Both the position numbers and the translations under genes were made by a program. Under the pieces are notes generated by a model. It was not told the DNA's origin and did not search any database. It was given only the letters and a program-made list of their open reading frames with translations. A stretch of 64,000 nucleotides of DNA from Clostridium sp. (GTDB lineage Bacteria > Bacillota > Clostridia > Lachnospirales > Lachnospiraceae): assembly GCA_023667695.1 (NCBI GenBank), contig JAMOZY010000006.1, forward strand, positions 54,853 to 118,852, in the 5' to 3' direction. Numbering within the stretch: the first letter of the stretch is position 1; every line of letters begins with the position of its first letter. Shown here in pieces: positions 25,998 to 36,608 of this stretch.

Positions 25998-28817
25998 ATG
26001 GCTCAGAAGAAACAGGGCAGAAGAACACAAACAAATACCAGAAAAGGCGGAACTGCCACCCGGACGCAGGTAGCCAAGCCACAGCAGCAGACAGGGGGAT
26101 TTCGGTTTGAGATTGTATTAATCGTGGCATTTGCCCTTGCTGTATTTCTGGAAATCAGTAATTTTGGACTATGCGGTACCGTAGGAGATGCCATTAGCGG
26201 ATTCCTGTTTGGCGTATTTGGCTGTGTGCAGTACATATTACCGATTTTAATATTCGTAGGAATGGCATTTTTATTTGCCAATGGTTTTTCCGGACAGGCA
26301 GTAAAGAAAGTAGTATATTTTGGTGTGCTGACGCTGGATGTGTCTATGCTGGCGCAGCTCATTACAGGGCTTTCCGAGGAGGTAACGGCAGGCGTTTTAT
26401 ATCGGGAGGCTTTTGTTGGAAAGTCCGGCGGCGGATTCATTGGCGGCGGTCTGGCATTGCTTTTAAAAGGCGGTATTGGTATTGCCGGGGCATATCTGGT
26501 GGTTATTGTCATTGCCATTATCATGATTATCTTATTTACCGAAAAGTCCTTGATTCGATTACTTCAAAATGGTGGTATCCGCCTGATGGATGGATTCCGG
26601 GATGCGAAGGAACGGGGACAGGAATATCAGGAGAAACGGGAAGTGGAACGGATGAGCCTGGAGGAAATCCGGGCGGCAAAGCAGGCGGAACGGGAGGCGG
26701 CCAGACAGGAGCGGAAGGAAAAAGCAAAGAATGAGCTGGATATCAAGCGAGAAGCAATGGAGCGGGAAAAGGCAAAGGCAGAGCTGGAAAAGGAAGCGGC
26801 CGCCAGCCAGCAGGAGCCGGAATACAATCGCTTTCAGCATAAGGTGAAAAAGGGATTATTCCGAAATCTTACGGTACTGCCAAGTGATGGAGAGCAGGGT
26901 ATGGTAAAAAATGAGGAATTCAGGCAGGAGAATCCACTGAATCAGGAAGAGGTTCATGAGATTACCATGACCTTTGAGGAAGAGGAGGAATCCGATATGG
27001 AATCCATGAGTACCGTTTCCCGGACTGTTTCTCCGACTGCTGTTCCCTCCCATACGAAGACTGCTCCAATCGCGGTAACGGAAGCCGCCATGGGGATAGA
27101 AGAGGAGGAAGAGGAGCTGGCAGAAGTACCGGAAGAAAAGCCGGTGCGGAAGCGTCGGGTACAGCGTACCAAGCAGTCGGCACAGGAGATGGAAGAGGCT
27201 ACCCAGGAGGTAAGCAGACAGATGGAGCAGGCGGTCGTAACACCGGTTACTCCGGCTGCAGAGACGGAATCTGGACGGAATCCAGCGTATTCGAAAGCCA
27301 AACAGCCGGCAGCGGCCCGAAGGGTAGAAACCGGCGCTTATCAATTTCCGCCCTATGATTTGTTGAAAAAGGGGAAGGGAAATAAAAAGAATAATGAGGC
27401 ATACATACAGGAGACTATGCAAAAGCTGCAGGGTACGTTAGATAGCTTTGGCGTCCGGGCAACGATTACGGATTATAGCTGTGGCCCGGCTGTTACCCGG
27501 TTTGAATTACAGCCGGAGCAGGGGGTAAAGGTAAGTAAGATTGTAGGTCTGGCAGATGATATCAAGCTGAATCTGGCAGCCGCAGATATACGGATTGAGG
27601 CTCCGATTCCGGGAAAGGCTGCTGTTGGTATTGAGATTCCCAATAAAGAAAATGCGGCAGTTATGTTTCGGGATTTAATTGAGGATGACAGCTTTATTAA
27701 GTTTCCATCGGATATTGCCTTTGCAGTCGGTAAGGATATCAGTGGACAGGTTATGGTAGCGGATATTGCCAAAATGCCCCATTTATTGATTGCTGGCGCC
27801 ACCGGTTCCGGTAAATCGGTTTGTATCAATACCATTATTATGAGTATTTTGTACAAGGCGCATCCGGAGGATGTGAAGCTGATTATGATTGATCCGAAGG
27901 TAGTAGAGCTGACCGCTTATAATGGGATTCCCCATCTGTTGATTCCGGTTGTTACCGATCCGAAGAAGGCGGCAGGCGCCTTGAACTGGGCGGTAGTTGA
28001 AATGACGAAGCGGTATCAGCTTTTTGCGGAATATAATGTTCGAAACCTAAAGGGATATAATAAAAAGGTGGAAGAGGTACAGGCACAGGTTGGGAAGGAA
28101 GAAGGAGAAAGTGAAGTAAAGAAGCTGCCGCAGATTGTTGTAATCGTGGACGAACTGGCGGATTTGATGATGGTGGCCCATGGCGAGGTGGAGGATGCAA
28201 TCGTGCGATTGTCGCAGCTTGCAAGAGCAGCCGGCATTCATCTGGTTATTGCAACCCAACGGCCTTCCGTGGATGTCATCACAGGTCTGATTAAGGCCAA
28301 TGTACCATCCAGAATTGCATTTGCGGTATCCTCTCTGGTGGATTCCAGAACCATTCTGGATATGTCCGGAGCGGAAAAGCTGTTAGGAAAGGGCGATATG
28401 CTGTTTTATCCTACCGGACTACCAAAGCCGGTCCGGGTACAGGGCGCCTTTGTTTCAGATGAGGAAGTCAGCGCCGTAGTGGATTTCTTGAAAAATCAGA
28501 GTCAGGAGACGGCATATGATGCGGAGATTACCAGTCAGATTGAAAGCAGCGCTGTATCAGCAGCTTCTGCATCGGGAGGCTCTGGAGAACCGGAACGGGA
28601 TGAATACTTCCAGGATGCGGCCAGGGTGATTATTGAAAGTGACAAAGCATCCATCGGTATGCTGCAGCGGAAGTTCAAGATTGGCTTTAACCGGGCGGCT
28701 CGTATTATGGACCAGCTGGCAGAGGCAGGGATTGTAGGACCGGATGAAGGAACTAAGCCCCGGACGATATTGATGTCACCGGAGCAGTTTGAGGAATATG
28801 TGGAGGAATACCTGTAG
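25998..28817 (+). CDS. FtsK/SpoIIIE family DNA translocase
   Basis: Septal DNA pump of 939 residues. The N-terminus is basic, then four membrane segments lie in about residues 35-190. A long charged linker follows (about 195-440, starting with an Arg/Glu/Lys-rich coiled-coil-like helix and continuing Pro/Glu-rich). The alpha/beta motor domain has Walker A GATGSGKS at 600-607 and Walker B as [13 protein letters not shown]. The last 70 residues form the gamma winged helix ([18 protein letters not shown] onward, [12 protein letters not shown]) that reads KOPS/SRS-type polarity sequences. Clostridia use this one protein for chromosome segregation and sporulation, so ftsK versus spoIIIE is a naming choice. 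AGGAG precedes the ATG by about 14 nt, a long spacing. Confidence 0.93.
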   Translation: MAQKKQGRRTQTNTRKGGTATRTQVAKPQQQTGGFRFEIVLIVAFALAVFLEISNFGLCGTVGDAISGFLFGVFGCVQYILPILIFVGMAFLFANGFSGQAVKKVVYFGVLTLDVSMLAQLITGLSEEVTAGVLYREAFVGKSGGGFIGGGLALLLKGGIGIAGAYLVVIVIAIIMIILFTEKSLIRLLQNGGIRLMDGFRDAKERGQEYQEKREVERMSLEEIRAAKQAEREAARQERKEKAKNELDIKREAMEREKAKAELEKEAAASQQEPEYNRFQHKVKKGLFRNLTVLPSDGEQGMVKNEEFRQENPLNQEEVHEITMTFEEEEESDMESMSTVSRTVSPTAVPSHTKTAPIAVTEAAMGIEEEEEELAEVPEEKPVRKRRVQRTKQSAQEMEEATQEVSRQMEQAVVTPVTPAAETESGRNPAYSKAKQPAAARRVETGAYQFPPYDLLKKGKGNKKNNEAYIQETMQKLQGTLDSFGVRATITDYSCGPAVTRFELQPEQGVKVSKIVGLADDIKLNLAAADIRIEAPIPGKAAVGIEIPNKENAAVMFRDLIEDDSFIKFPSDIAFAVGKDISGQVMVADIAKMPHLLIAGATGSGKSVCINTIIMSILYKAHPEDVKLIMIDPKVVELTAYNGIPHLLIPVVTDPKKAAGALNWAVVEMTKRYQLFAEYNVRNLKGYNKKVEEVQAQVGKEEGESEVKKLPQIVVIVDELADLMMVAHGEVEDAIVRLSQLARAAGIHLVIATQRPSVDVITGLIKANVPSRIAFAVSSLVDSRTILDMSGAEKLLGKGDMLFYPTGLPKPVRVQGAFVSDEEVSAVVDFLKNQSQETAYDAEITSQIESSAVSAASASGGSGEPERDEYFQDAARVIIESDKASIGMLQRKFKIGFNRAARIMDQLAEAGIVGPDEGTKPRTILMSPEQFEEYVEEYL

Positions 28818-28860
28818 GAAGCCAGGCAGAATGGTTTCTGGATATTCAAAAGAAATGCAG

Positions 28861-28889
28861 TTGACATTAGGATAGGAATTGGTTAGGAT
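28861..28889 (+). promoter_or_regulatory. Promoter for the fhs-folD-rimO unit
   Basis: TTGACA (28861-28866), a 17-bp spacer and TAGGAT (28884-28889), 51 bp upstream of the fhs ATG. Confidence 0.5.
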
Positions 28890-28940
28890 TGCTAGTAATG
28901 GAATCAATGCGGTATGTAATTCAGAAAGGATAGTTTATTC

Positions 28941-30611
28941 ATGAAAACGGACATAGAAATTGCGCAGGAAGCAGAATTAAGACCCATAGGAGAAATTGCA
29001 GGGAAGTTGAACATAGAAGCAGATGAACTGGAGTTATATGGCAAGTATAAGGCAAAGCTTGGTGATGAATTGCTCAGCCGGATACAGGGAAATCCAGATG
29101 GAAGGCTGATATTGGTAACTGCCATTAATCCGACTCCGGCAGGTGAGGGCAAGACAACCGTTACGGTAGGTCTGGGACAGGCATTTGGATTGCTGCATAA
29201 AAAGTCTGTGATTGCCCTGCGGGAGCCTTCCTTGGGGCCGTGCTTTGGGATTAAGGGAGGCGCAGCCGGCGGCGGTTATGCCCAGGTGGTTCCCATGGAG
29301 GATTTGAATCTTCATTTTACGGGTGATTTCCATGCGATTACATCTGCGAATAACCTGTTAGCCGCTATGCTGGACAATCATTTACAGCAGGGAAATGAAC
29401 TGGGAATCGACCCAAAGCAGATTGTTTGGAAGCGCTGCCTGGATATGAATGACCGGGCATTACGGAATATTATCATTGGTATGGGCGGCAGACTGGATGG
29501 CGTGATTCGGCAGGACGGCTTTGATATTACGGTTGCTTCTGAGATTATGGCAATTCTTTGTCTGGCTGAGGACTTGCAGGATTTATCTCAGCGGTTAGGC
29601 AGAATCATTGTTGCATATAAGTATGACGGGACTCCTGTTACGGCGGCTGACTTAAAGGCTGTGGGGGCTATGACTGCGTTGTTAAAGGATGCCATGAAGC
29701 CCAATCTGATTCAGACCTTAGAGCATACTCCGGCTATCGTGCATGGCGGTCCATTTGCCAATATCGCTCATGGCTGTAATAGCGTGCGTGCTACCAAGGC
29801 GGCTTTAAAGCTGGCGGATTATGTAATAACGGAAGCCGGCTTTGGCGCTGATTTAGGTGCAGAGAAATTCCTGAATATCAAGTGCCGTCAGGCAGGCCTA
29901 CAGCCGGATGCCATTGTGCTGGTGGCAACGATACGGGCATTAAAGTATAACGGCGGTGTGGATAAGAGCGAATTGAATGTAGAAAATATCGATGCCTTAA
30001 GCAAAGGAATTGTGAATCTGGAGAAGCATATTGAGAATCTGAAAAAGTTTGGCGTGCCGATTGTAGTCACTTTAAACCGTTTTGTTTCAGACAGTGACGG
30101 GGAACTGGCCTTTGTGAAAAATTTCTGTGAAGAACGGGATTGTGCCTTTGCATTGGCAGAGGTATGGGAGAAAGGCGGGGAAGGCGGTATTCCATTGGCG
30201 GAGACGGTTCTTCATACCTTAGAAACCAAGGAAAGCCATTATCAGCCATTGTATGATGACAACCTGAGCATAGAAGAAAAAATAGAAGCCATTGCCGTGG
30301 AAATCTATGGCGCGGGAAGTGTTACTTATACACCAGCGGCAAAGAAAGAAATGGAGCGGATTACAGCCCTTGGCTATGGCACCCTTCCGGTCTGCATGGC
30401 AAAGAATCAGTATTCTTTATCCGATGATCCAAAGAGGCTGGGGCGGCCGAGTGGATTTGAACTTACCATACGTGAGGTATATGTCAGTGCCGGGGCAGGG
30501 TTTATTGTAGCCATTACCGGAACGATTATGACCATGCCGGGGCTTCCAAAGCATCCGGCGGCGGAAGGCATTACCGTAAATGAAGCTGGTAAGATTGAGG
30601 GCTTATTTTAG
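28941..30611 (+). CDS. fhs: Formate-tetrahydrofolate ligase
   Basis: ATP-dependent formation of 10-formyl-THF from formate and THF, the entry step of one-carbon metabolism and of the methyl branch of the Wood-Ljungdahl pathway in acetogenic anaerobes. Length 556 is standard. The ATP-binding loop is [17 protein letters not shown] with GEGKTT at residues 68-73. Further family motifs include [23 protein letters not shown] and [22 protein letters not shown] lies 10 nt before the ATG. folD follows after 25 bp, so the two steps of formyl-to-methylene THF conversion are encoded together. Confidence 0.97.
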   Translation: MKTDIEIAQEAELRPIGEIAGKLNIEADELELYGKYKAKLGDELLSRIQGNPDGRLILVTAINPTPAGEGKTTVTVGLGQAFGLLHKKSVIALREPSLGPCFGIKGGAAGGGYAQVVPMEDLNLHFTGDFHAITSANNLLAAMLDNHLQQGNELGIDPKQIVWKRCLDMNDRALRNIIIGMGGRLDGVIRQDGFDITVASEIMAILCLAEDLQDLSQRLGRIIVAYKYDGTPVTAADLKAVGAMTALLKDAMKPNLIQTLEHTPAIVHGGPFANIAHGCNSVRATKAALKLADYVITEAGFGADLGAEKFLNIKCRQAGLQPDAIVLVATIRALKYNGGVDKSELNVENIDALSKGIVNLEKHIENLKKFGVPIVVTLNRFVSDSDGELAFVKNFCEERDCAFALAEVWEKGGEGGIPLAETVLHTLETKESHYQPLYDDNLSIEEKIEAIAVEIYGAGSVTYTPAAKKEMERITALGYGTLPVCMAKNQYSLSDDPKRLGRPSGFELTIREVYVSAGAGFIVAITGTIMTMPGLPKHPAAEGITVNEAGKIEGLF

Positions 30612-30636
30612 AGAGGAAACATACAGGAGGAGCATT

Positions 30637-31485
30637 ATGGCACAGATTATCGATGGTAAACGGATATCACAGGAAATAAAAGATGAATTGAAGCAGAAGG
30701 TTGCGGCATATAAGGAGCAGGGAATCGAGATTGCCCTGGCGGTCATACAGGTAGGGCAGGACCCGGCTTCTACGGTATATGTGGGAAATAAGAAAAAGGC
30801 CTGTGAGTATATCGGGATTCAGTCTGTAGCGTATGAACTGCCGGAGGAAACCACAGAGGAAGAATTGCTGGAAATCATTCATAAGCTGAATCAGGATGAT
30901 TCTATTTATGGAATTCTGGTACAGCTTCCGGTGCCGAAGCATATCAATGAAGACCACATTATACAGGCAATCGATCCGAAAAAGGATGTAGACGGTTTTC
31001 ATCCCCAAAGTGTTGGTGCCTTGAGCATCGGACAGCCGGGGTTTGTATCCTGTACACCGGCCGGAATCATCCAGATGCTGAAGCGTTCGGGAATCCGCAT
31101 CAGCGGCAGGGAATGCGTGGTAATCGGAAGAAGTAATATTGTAGGGAAGCCTATGGCTTTGCTGCTGCTTCGGGAAAATGGAACGGTTACGATTTGCCAT
31201 TCTAAGACGGAGGATTTGAAGGAAGTGACCCGGCGGGCAGATATTCTGGTTGCGGCAGTGGGGAAACCAAAGATGATAGATGCATCTTATGTTAAGGAAG
31301 GTGCAGTTGTGATTGATGTAGGAATCCATCGAAATGAAAATAATAAGCTGTGCGGGGATGTGGATTTTGCGTCCGTAGAGCCGATTGCCAGTGCCATTAC
31401 ACCGGTTCCGGGAGGCGTAGGACCTATGACCATTGCCATGCTGATGCATAACTGTGTAGAAGCAGTAGAAATCCGAAAGGCATAA
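30637..31485 (+). CDS. folD: Methylenetetrahydrofolate dehydrogenase / methenyltetrahydrofolate cyclohydrolase
   Basis: Bifunctional NAD(P)-dependent enzyme of 282 residues that interconverts 10-formyl-, methenyl- and methylene-THF. Signatures are the catalytic region YVGNKKKACEYIG (the YxxxK motif), KDVDGFHP, the nucleotide-binding VIGRSNIVGKPMALLL and PVPGGVGPMTIAML near the end. The ATG at 30637 is chosen because AGGAGG (30625-30630) lies 6 nt upstream; the longer open frame begins inside fhs. It is in an operon with fhs upstream and rimO 21 bp downstream. Confidence 0.97.
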   Translation: MAQIIDGKRISQEIKDELKQKVAAYKEQGIEIALAVIQVGQDPASTVYVGNKKKACEYIGIQSVAYELPEETTEEELLEIIHKLNQDDSIYGILVQLPVPKHINEDHIIQAIDPKKDVDGFHPQSVGALSIGQPGFVSCTPAGIIQMLKRSGIRISGRECVVIGRSNIVGKPMALLLLRENGTVTICHSKTEDLKEVTRRADILVAAVGKPKMIDASYVKEGAVVIDVGIHRNENNKLCGDVDFASVEPIASAITPVPGGVGPMTIAMLMHNCVEAVEIRKA

Positions 31486-31506
31486 GCCGGAAAATGAGGA
31501 AGTTTT

Positions 31507-32844
31507 ATGAACATATTATTCGTATCCTTAGGCTGTGATAAGAATCTGGTGGATAGTGAGGTTATGCTAAGCCTGTTAAAGCAGAATGGTTATAATATCA
31601 CCAATGATGAGCAGGAAGCAGATGCTATAGTGGTGAATACCTGCTGTTTTATCCATGATGCCAAGGAAGAGAGTATCCAGACGATTATAGAGCTGGCGCA
31701 GTTGAAGCAGACTGCCCGGCTGCAGGCACTGGTGGTAACCGGCTGTCTGGCCCAGCGCTATCAGGATGAAATCCGGAAGGAGCTTCCGGAGGTAGATGCC
31801 ATTCTTGGTTCCACGAATGTGGATGATATTGTTTCTGTGGTAACACAGGCTTTGGAAGGAAAGAAAATAAAGTGCTGTAGGGATATCCACTATCTGCCCT
31901 CCGGCTTGACCGACCGTGTAGTGACGACAGGAAATGCCATGGCCTACCTGAAGCTTGCAGAGGGCTGCAGTAAGCGTTGTACCTATTGTATCATTCCGTA
32001 TCTTCGCGGCAATTACCGTAGTATTCCCATGGAGGAGATTCTGGAAACTGCCGGGAAGCTGGCAGCGGAGGGCTATCAGGAGCTGGTTTTGGTGGCACAG
32101 GAGATTACCGTTTACGGACAGGACCTTTATGGCGAAAAGCGTCTGCCTAAGCTGCTGGAGGAGCTAAGCCGGCTCGAAGGGATTCATTGGATTCGTCTGC
32201 TTTACTGCTATCCGGAGGAAATCACAGATGAACTGATACGGACGATGGCAGAAAATAAAAAGGTTTGTCACTATATTGACATGCCGATTCAGCATTCTGA
32301 GGACGCTATATTAAAGGCAATGGGGCGTCGGACCAGCCAGAAGCAGATTCGGGATGTGGTAGCCCGTCTGCGGGCGGCCATGCCGGATATTGTGATTCGT
32401 ACAACCTTGATTACCGGATTTCCCGGTGAAACAAGAGAACAGCATGAAGCATTGCTGGCGTTTGTAGATGAGATGGAATTTCAGCGTTTGGGAGTGTTTC
32501 CCTATTCACCGGAGGAAGGCACCCAAGCAGCGGACTATCCGAATCAGATTGCGGAAGAGGAAAAGAAGCGGCGGCAGGATGAAATCATGGCACTTCAACA
32601 GGAGGTGTCCTATGACAATAATCAGAGAATGCTTGGGGCTATATTAGAGGTATTGGTGGAAGGCTATTTATATGAGGAGGATATTTATATCGGGCGTTCC
32701 TATCGGGAAGCACCGGGTGTAGATGGATACATTTTTCTTTCGGCAGAGGAAGAAATCGTTTCCGGCGAACGGGTAAAGGTTCGTATCACGGATGCAAATG
32801 AGTATGATTTGATTGGAGAGGTCGTTTATGAATTTACCGAATAA
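31507..32844 (+). CDS. rimO: Ribosomal protein S12 methylthiotransferase
   Basis: Radical-SAM methylthiotransferase of 445 residues that modifies an aspartate of ribosomal protein S12. The N-terminal MTTase domain begins SLGCDKNLVDSEVM, distinctive for RimO rather than MiaB, with cluster cysteines at 10, 46 and 80 or their neighbours. The radical-SAM cluster is CSKRCTYC (Cys154, Cys158, Cys161). A C-terminal TRAM domain (about 380-445) ends the protein. GAGGA precedes the ATG by 6 nt. Its 3' end overlaps pgsA by 17 bp. Confidence 0.95.
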   Translation: MNILFVSLGCDKNLVDSEVMLSLLKQNGYNITNDEQEADAIVVNTCCFIHDAKEESIQTIIELAQLKQTARLQALVVTGCLAQRYQDEIRKELPEVDAILGSTNVDDIVSVVTQALEGKKIKCCRDIHYLPSGLTDRVVTTGNAMAYLKLAEGCSKRCTYCIIPYLRGNYRSIPMEEILETAGKLAAEGYQELVLVAQEITVYGQDLYGEKRLPKLLEELSRLEGIHWIRLLYCYPEEITDELIRTMAENKKVCHYIDMPIQHSEDAILKAMGRRTSQKQIRDVVARLRAAMPDIVIRTTLITGFPGETREQHEALLAFVDEMEFQRLGVFPYSPEEGTQAADYPNQIAEEEKKRRQDEIMALQQEVSYDNNQRMLGAILEVLVEGYLYEEDIYIGRSYREAPGVDGYIFLSAEEEIVSGERVKVRITDANEYDLIGEVVYEFTE

Positions 32845-33385
32845 ATTAACAATGTTTCGCGTTATTCTGATTCCGTTTTTTCTTGTGGCATATATGGTTC
32901 CGGGGATTCCGGCCGGGAAATGGATTGCAGTAGGTATTTTCTGCATTGCAAGTCTGACGGACCTGCTGGACGGTAAGATTGCCAGAAAGTATGATTTGGT
33001 TACGGATTTCGGTAAGTTTATGGACCCGCTGGCAGATAAGCTTCTGGTCTGCTCCGCCATGATTGCCATGATTGAATTGGGGCGGATACCGGCCTGGATT
33101 GTGATTGTGATTATTGCCAGAGAGTTCATTATCAGCGGATTTCGTCTGGTGGCCTCGGATAATGGCGTAGTAATCGCCGCCAGCCTTTGGGGAAAGATAA
33201 AAACCACGGTTCAGATGATTATGGTGATTGTTCTGATTGTAAACTTAAGTGAAAATTTTCCGATGGCGGCAGTCTGGATTGGGATTTGTGAACAGGTATT
33301 GATTTATGCGTCTCTGATTTTGACCGTCGTATCCCTCATAGACTATCTGGTAAAAAACCGGAAGGTGCTTTCCGAGAAGAAATGA
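32828..33385 (+). CDS. pgsA: CDP-diacylglycerol-glycerol-3-phosphate 3-phosphatidyltransferase
   Basis: Membrane CDP-alcohol phosphatidyltransferase of 185 residues, the committed step to phosphatidylglycerol. The family motif is complete: Asp45, Asp48, Gly49, Ala52, Arg53, then Gly62, Asp66 and Asp70, in the D-x2-D-G-x2-A-R-x8-G-x3-D-x3-D order. About four hydrophobic segments follow it. The ATG at 32828 lies inside the rimO 3' end with GGAGAGGT 6 nt upstream, so translation is likely coupled to rimO. In many Firmicutes this gene neighbours cinA, as here. Confidence 0.93.
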   Translation: MNLPNKLTMFRVILIPFFLVAYMVPGIPAGKWIAVGIFCIASLTDLLDGKIARKYDLVTDFGKFMDPLADKLLVCSAMIAMIELGRIPAWIVIVIIAREFIISGFRLVASDNGVVIAASLWGKIKTTVQMIMVIVLIVNLSENFPMAAVWIGICEQVLIYASLILTVVSLIDYLVKNRKVLSEKK

Positions 33386-33468
33386 AGTCGATTATGCCGG
33401 ACTGGTATGTTCGGGTTACAGCAGGAATGCCTGCGGATGCCTGAATTGGAAGCAGAAAGGAGCGTACC

Positions 33469-34014
33469 ATGAAGAATCAGATGGATAGACAGGTCTGCAT
33501 TCCGGTTATCTCTGTAGAGGCAGGAAGCAATCTGGAGCAGCAGGTGGTAGAGACTTTAAAAAAATATGGACTGACGGTTACTACAGCAGAGTCCTGTACC
33601 GGAGGGCTGGTTGCCGGACGTCTGGTGAATGTGTCCGGCGCATCGGATGTGTTTGGAAGGGGATTTGTGACATATTCCAATGCGGCAAAGGAAGAAGAGT
33701 TAGGGGTGCGTCCCGTTACCCTAGAGCAATATAGCGCCGTATCCGGACAGACGGTAATTGAGATGGCAAGAGGTGCGGCAAAGCATGGAAAGGCAGAGGC
33801 TGCCATTGCAGTCACCGGCCTGGCAGGACCGGGCGGTGGAACCCAGACCCAGCCTGTGGGTTTGGTATATATTGGAATCTGTCTGGGTGAGACTGTATAC
33901 TGGCAGGAATATCATTTTAGCGGAACCCGGGCGGAAATCCGGGAAGAAGCAGTTGTGAACAGCCTGAATCTGTTCTTATATGCGTTACAGGAAGCCTATG
34001 CAGGAAACCAGTAG
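33469..34014 (+). CDS. CinA C-terminal family protein (nicotinamide-nucleotide amidohydrolase, PncC-like)
   Basis: A stand-alone 181-residue CinA C-terminal domain, the type with nicotinamide-mononucleotide deamidase activity (E. coli PncC) in NAD salvage. Conserved stretches are TAESCTGGLVAGRLVNVSGAS (with the active-site Ser and Lys region) and AVTGLAGPGGGTQTQPVGLVY. The N-terminal molybdopterin-binding domain of full-length CinA is absent. AGAAAGGAG precedes the ATG by about 7 nt. It follows pgsA by 83 bp; the recA gene often found next to cinA is not here. Confidence 0.88.
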   Translation: MKNQMDRQVCIPVISVEAGSNLEQQVVETLKKYGLTVTTAESCTGGLVAGRLVNVSGASDVFGRGFVTYSNAAKEEELGVRPVTLEQYSAVSGQTVIEMARGAAKHGKAEAAIAVTGLAGPGGGTQTQPVGLVYIGICLGETVYWQEYHFSGTRAEIREEAVVNSLNLFLYALQEAYAGNQ

Positions 34015-34021
34015 TTTTTTG

Positions 34022-34050
34022 TTGAAATTCTGTGCTATCGGGTGTATAAT
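34022..34050 (+). promoter_or_regulatory. Promoter for the MFS-aroF unit
   Basis: TTGAAA (34022-34027), a 17-bp spacer, and a consensus TATAAT (34045-34050), 71 bp before the ATG. Confidence 0.7.
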
Positions 34051-34121
34051 TTCTATGTTTGTTTTGATGCTTTCTTATTTTATCAGAATAAACATAAATA
34101 AAAACAAAGGAAGTATGAGTC

Positions 34122-35513
34122 ATGGGTGAGAATGAGAAAAAGACAGGAGGCTGGCGTACGAACAAATGGGTACGGGCGGCAATTCCTGCATTATTGCTTC
34201 ATTGCAGTATCGGTACGGTATACTGCTGGTCAATCTTTAGTCAGGAAATCGCTGACTATATTGGTTTTTCAAAGGGCGCTACGGAATGGGCATTCAGCTT
34301 TGCCATCTTTTTCCTGGGTATGTCGGCCGCATTTTTGGGAAATGTAGTAGAAAAGGATATTCATAAGTCCTCTTTGATTGCAGCCATCTGCTTTGCGGCA
34401 GGTATGGCAGGAACCGGGTTTTTTATTTACTATGGCGGGCAGCATACGCACAGTATACTGGCGTTGCTGGGGATTTACCTGTGCTATGGTCTGATTATGG
34501 GCATTGGTCTTGGTACCGGTTATTTATCACCGGTTAAGACGCTGATGCTTTGGTTTGAGGACAAAAAGGGTCTTGCTACCGGACTGGCAGTTGCCGGATT
34601 TGGTGCGGCAAAGGCTATTGCCAGCCCGATTATGCAGTCTATGCTGAATAACTTAGGGGATGGCGGTATTTATAAAATGTTTTGGATTCTGGCAGGGGTA
34701 TACTTTGTCATGATGTTTGTGGGGCATCTGCTCTTAAAGAAGCCGGAGGGCTGGCATGAGCCGCAGAACAAGGAAGAGCGTCAGAGTATTATGTCTGTGC
34801 TGAAATCAAAGCCGATTGCAAATTATATCGGAATCTGGCTGATGTTCTATATTAATATTACCTGTGGTCTGGCACTGATTTCCCAGGAGAAGATGATTGT
34901 AAAGTGTATCGGTCTTGCCGGTGCAGTAGGTATTATATCAACTGTTTCAGCCATCTTTAATGCAGGTGGACGGCTGGGCTTCTCTGCCTGGGCAGATAAG
35001 ATGAAGGACCGGAACACCATTTATAAGCTGATTTTTGTTTTGTCCATTGTATTTACGGGCATTGTAATTCTGACCGGAGGTATCAAGAACGGCGAGGGCA
35101 ATCTATTGTTGATGATTCTGGTTCTTGGTTTGATTTTTATTGTAAATGCCGGATATGGCGGCGGTTTCTCTAACGTACCGACCTTGTTGTCCGACCATTA
35201 TGGCATGGGCAATATCAGTGCCATTCATGGTATTACCCTGTCTGCATGGGCATTTGCCGGATTGACCGGTAACCAGATGGCAAACTGGATTGTAAAGACC
35301 TTTGGTGAGGAAGTAAGTATCGAGCATGCACTTGCAGATGGTACGATGGAAACCCTTTCTGTGAATCCAACTGGTTACCAGTGTGTATTATATGCTACGA
35401 TTGTTCTTTATATTCTTGCCCTTGTCATTTGCCTTGTCATGGTACGGCCAACGGATAAGGCATTGGCTGCAAAAGAGGCAAAAAAGCAGCAGAAAGCAGC
35501 TGCAAATGAATAA
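34122..35513 (+). CDS. OxlT-like MFS carrier (organic anion transporter)
   Basis: Major facilitator of 463 residues with about twelve membrane segments, in the oxalate:formate antiporter / L-lactate permease-like subfamily (APALLLHCSIGTVYCWSIFSQEI opening in substance, GIGLGTGYLSPVKTLMLWF and GLATGLAVAGFGAAKAIASP motifs). Substrate cannot be assigned; lactate, oxalate, formate or another carboxylate are all possible. The hydrophilic tail is Lys/Ala-rich. AAAGGA precedes the ATG by about 9 nt. aroF starts 26 bp after the stop, so both may be read from the promoter at 34022-34050, although a metabolic link is not evident. Confidence 0.85.
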   Translation: MGENEKKTGGWRTNKWVRAAIPALLLHCSIGTVYCWSIFSQEIADYIGFSKGATEWAFSFAIFFLGMSAAFLGNVVEKDIHKSSLIAAICFAAGMAGTGFFIYYGGQHTHSILALLGIYLCYGLIMGIGLGTGYLSPVKTLMLWFEDKKGLATGLAVAGFGAAKAIASPIMQSMLNNLGDGGIYKMFWILAGVYFVMMFVGHLLLKKPEGWHEPQNKEERQSIMSVLKSKPIANYIGIWLMFYINITCGLALISQEKMIVKCIGLAGAVGIISTVSAIFNAGGRLGFSAWADKMKDRNTIYKLIFVLSIVFTGIVILTGGIKNGEGNLLLMILVLGLIFIVNAGYGGGFSNVPTLLSDHYGMGNISAIHGITLSAWAFAGLTGNQMANWIVKTFGEEVSIEHALADGTMETLSVNPTGYQCVLYATIVLYILALVICLVMVRPTDKALAAKEAKKQQKAAANE

Positions 35514-35539
35514 ATTGCTTGATTAACAGGAGACAGAAT

Positions 35540-36568
35540 ATGAGCTTACATTTAATAAAAAAGGTGCCGACGGCACAGGAGCTGCAGGAGATGATTCCTA
35601 TGACGGAAGAGCTTCAGCAGATTAAGAAGGAACGGGATACCATGATTCGACAGGTGTTTACCGGTGAATCTGACAAGTTCCTGATGATTATTGGTCCCTG
35701 CTCGGCAGATAATGAGACCGCCGTATTGGATTATGTGACACGGCTGGCGAAGGTGCAGGAGGAAGTAAAGGATAAGATTCTGATTATTCCCCGCATTTAT
35801 ACCAACAAGCCAAGGACAACCGGAGCAGGCTATAAGGGAATGCTGCATCAGCCGGACCCGGAGAAGGCGCCGGATTTGTTCGAAGGAGTAAAAGCCATTC
35901 GGAAGATGCACATCGATGCTATTGCAGCGACTGGTTTGACGGCAGCGGATGAGATGTTATATTCAGAAAACTGGACCTATCTGGAGGATATTTTATCCTA
36001 TGTGGCGATTGGAGCCAGAAGTGTAGAGGATCAACAGCACAGAATCGTTACCTCCGGCATGAATGTACCGGCAGGCATGAAGAATCCGACCAGTGGAGAC
36101 TTGACGGTTATGATGAATTCCTGTCTGGCAGGACAGATGAAGCATACCTTCCTGTATACCGGATGGGAAACGAAGACGGACGGAAATGATTTGGTTCACT
36201 GTATCCTCCGGGGAGCAGTCAATAAGCATGGTCAGTCGATTTCCAATTATCACTATGAGGACTTAATTTCTCTGGTAGATTTATATCAGAAGTTCGAACT
36301 GAAGAATCCGGCATGCATCGTGGATGCCAACCATAATAATTCCGGCAAGAAGTGGGAGGAACAACCGAGAATCGTGAAAGAGGTTCTCCATAGTATGCGT
36401 CATTCTGCGGATATTCAAGCTCTGGTAAAGGGTGTTATGGTGGAAAGCTATATTGAAGATGGCAACCAGCCGGTTGACGGCGGCTGTTATGGAAAGTCCA
36501 TTACAGACCCATGTCTGGGCTGGGAGAAGTCCAGAGAGCTGATTCTGGAGGTTGCAGAGCTGCTGTAG
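35540..36568 (+). CDS. aroF: 3-deoxy-7-phosphoheptulonate (DAHP) synthase
   Basis: Class I, type I-alpha DAHP synthase of 342 residues (AroF/G/H family), which condenses phosphoenolpyruvate and erythrose 4-phosphate at the start of the shikimate pathway. Seen are IIGPCSADNETAVLDYV, the substrate loop KPRTTGAGYKG, the metal-site DANHNNSGKKWEEQ and MVESYIEDGNQP. Which aromatic amino acid inhibits it cannot be read. The ATG at 35540 has AGGAGA 6 nt upstream; the TTG at 35519 lies too near the end of the MFS gene and lacks a site. Confidence 0.93.
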   Translation: MSLHLIKKVPTAQELQEMIPMTEELQQIKKERDTMIRQVFTGESDKFLMIIGPCSADNETAVLDYVTRLAKVQEEVKDKILIIPRIYTNKPRTTGAGYKGMLHQPDPEKAPDLFEGVKAIRKMHIDAIAATGLTAADEMLYSENWTYLEDILSYVAIGARSVEDQQHRIVTSGMNVPAGMKNPTSGDLTVMMNSCLAGQMKHTFLYTGWETKTDGNDLVHCILRGAVNKHGQSISNYHYEDLISLVDLYQKFELKNPACIVDANHNNSGKKWEEQPRIVKEVLHSMRHSADIQALVKGVMVESYIEDGNQPVDGGCYGKSITDPCLGWEKSRELILEVAELL

Positions 36569-36608
36569 CTTTGCTTGAAATGAAATCTTAAAATTGAAAT
36601 AATATAGA

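Noticed and set aside
30667..31449. 260-codon antisense frame in folD
   Set aside because: It lies wholly opposite a clear folD gene and has no start signal or family resemblance.
33469..34014. Truncated full-length cinA
   Set aside because: The frame has a good start of its own and the C-terminal domain occurs alone in many bacteria (PncC), so it is complete rather than broken.
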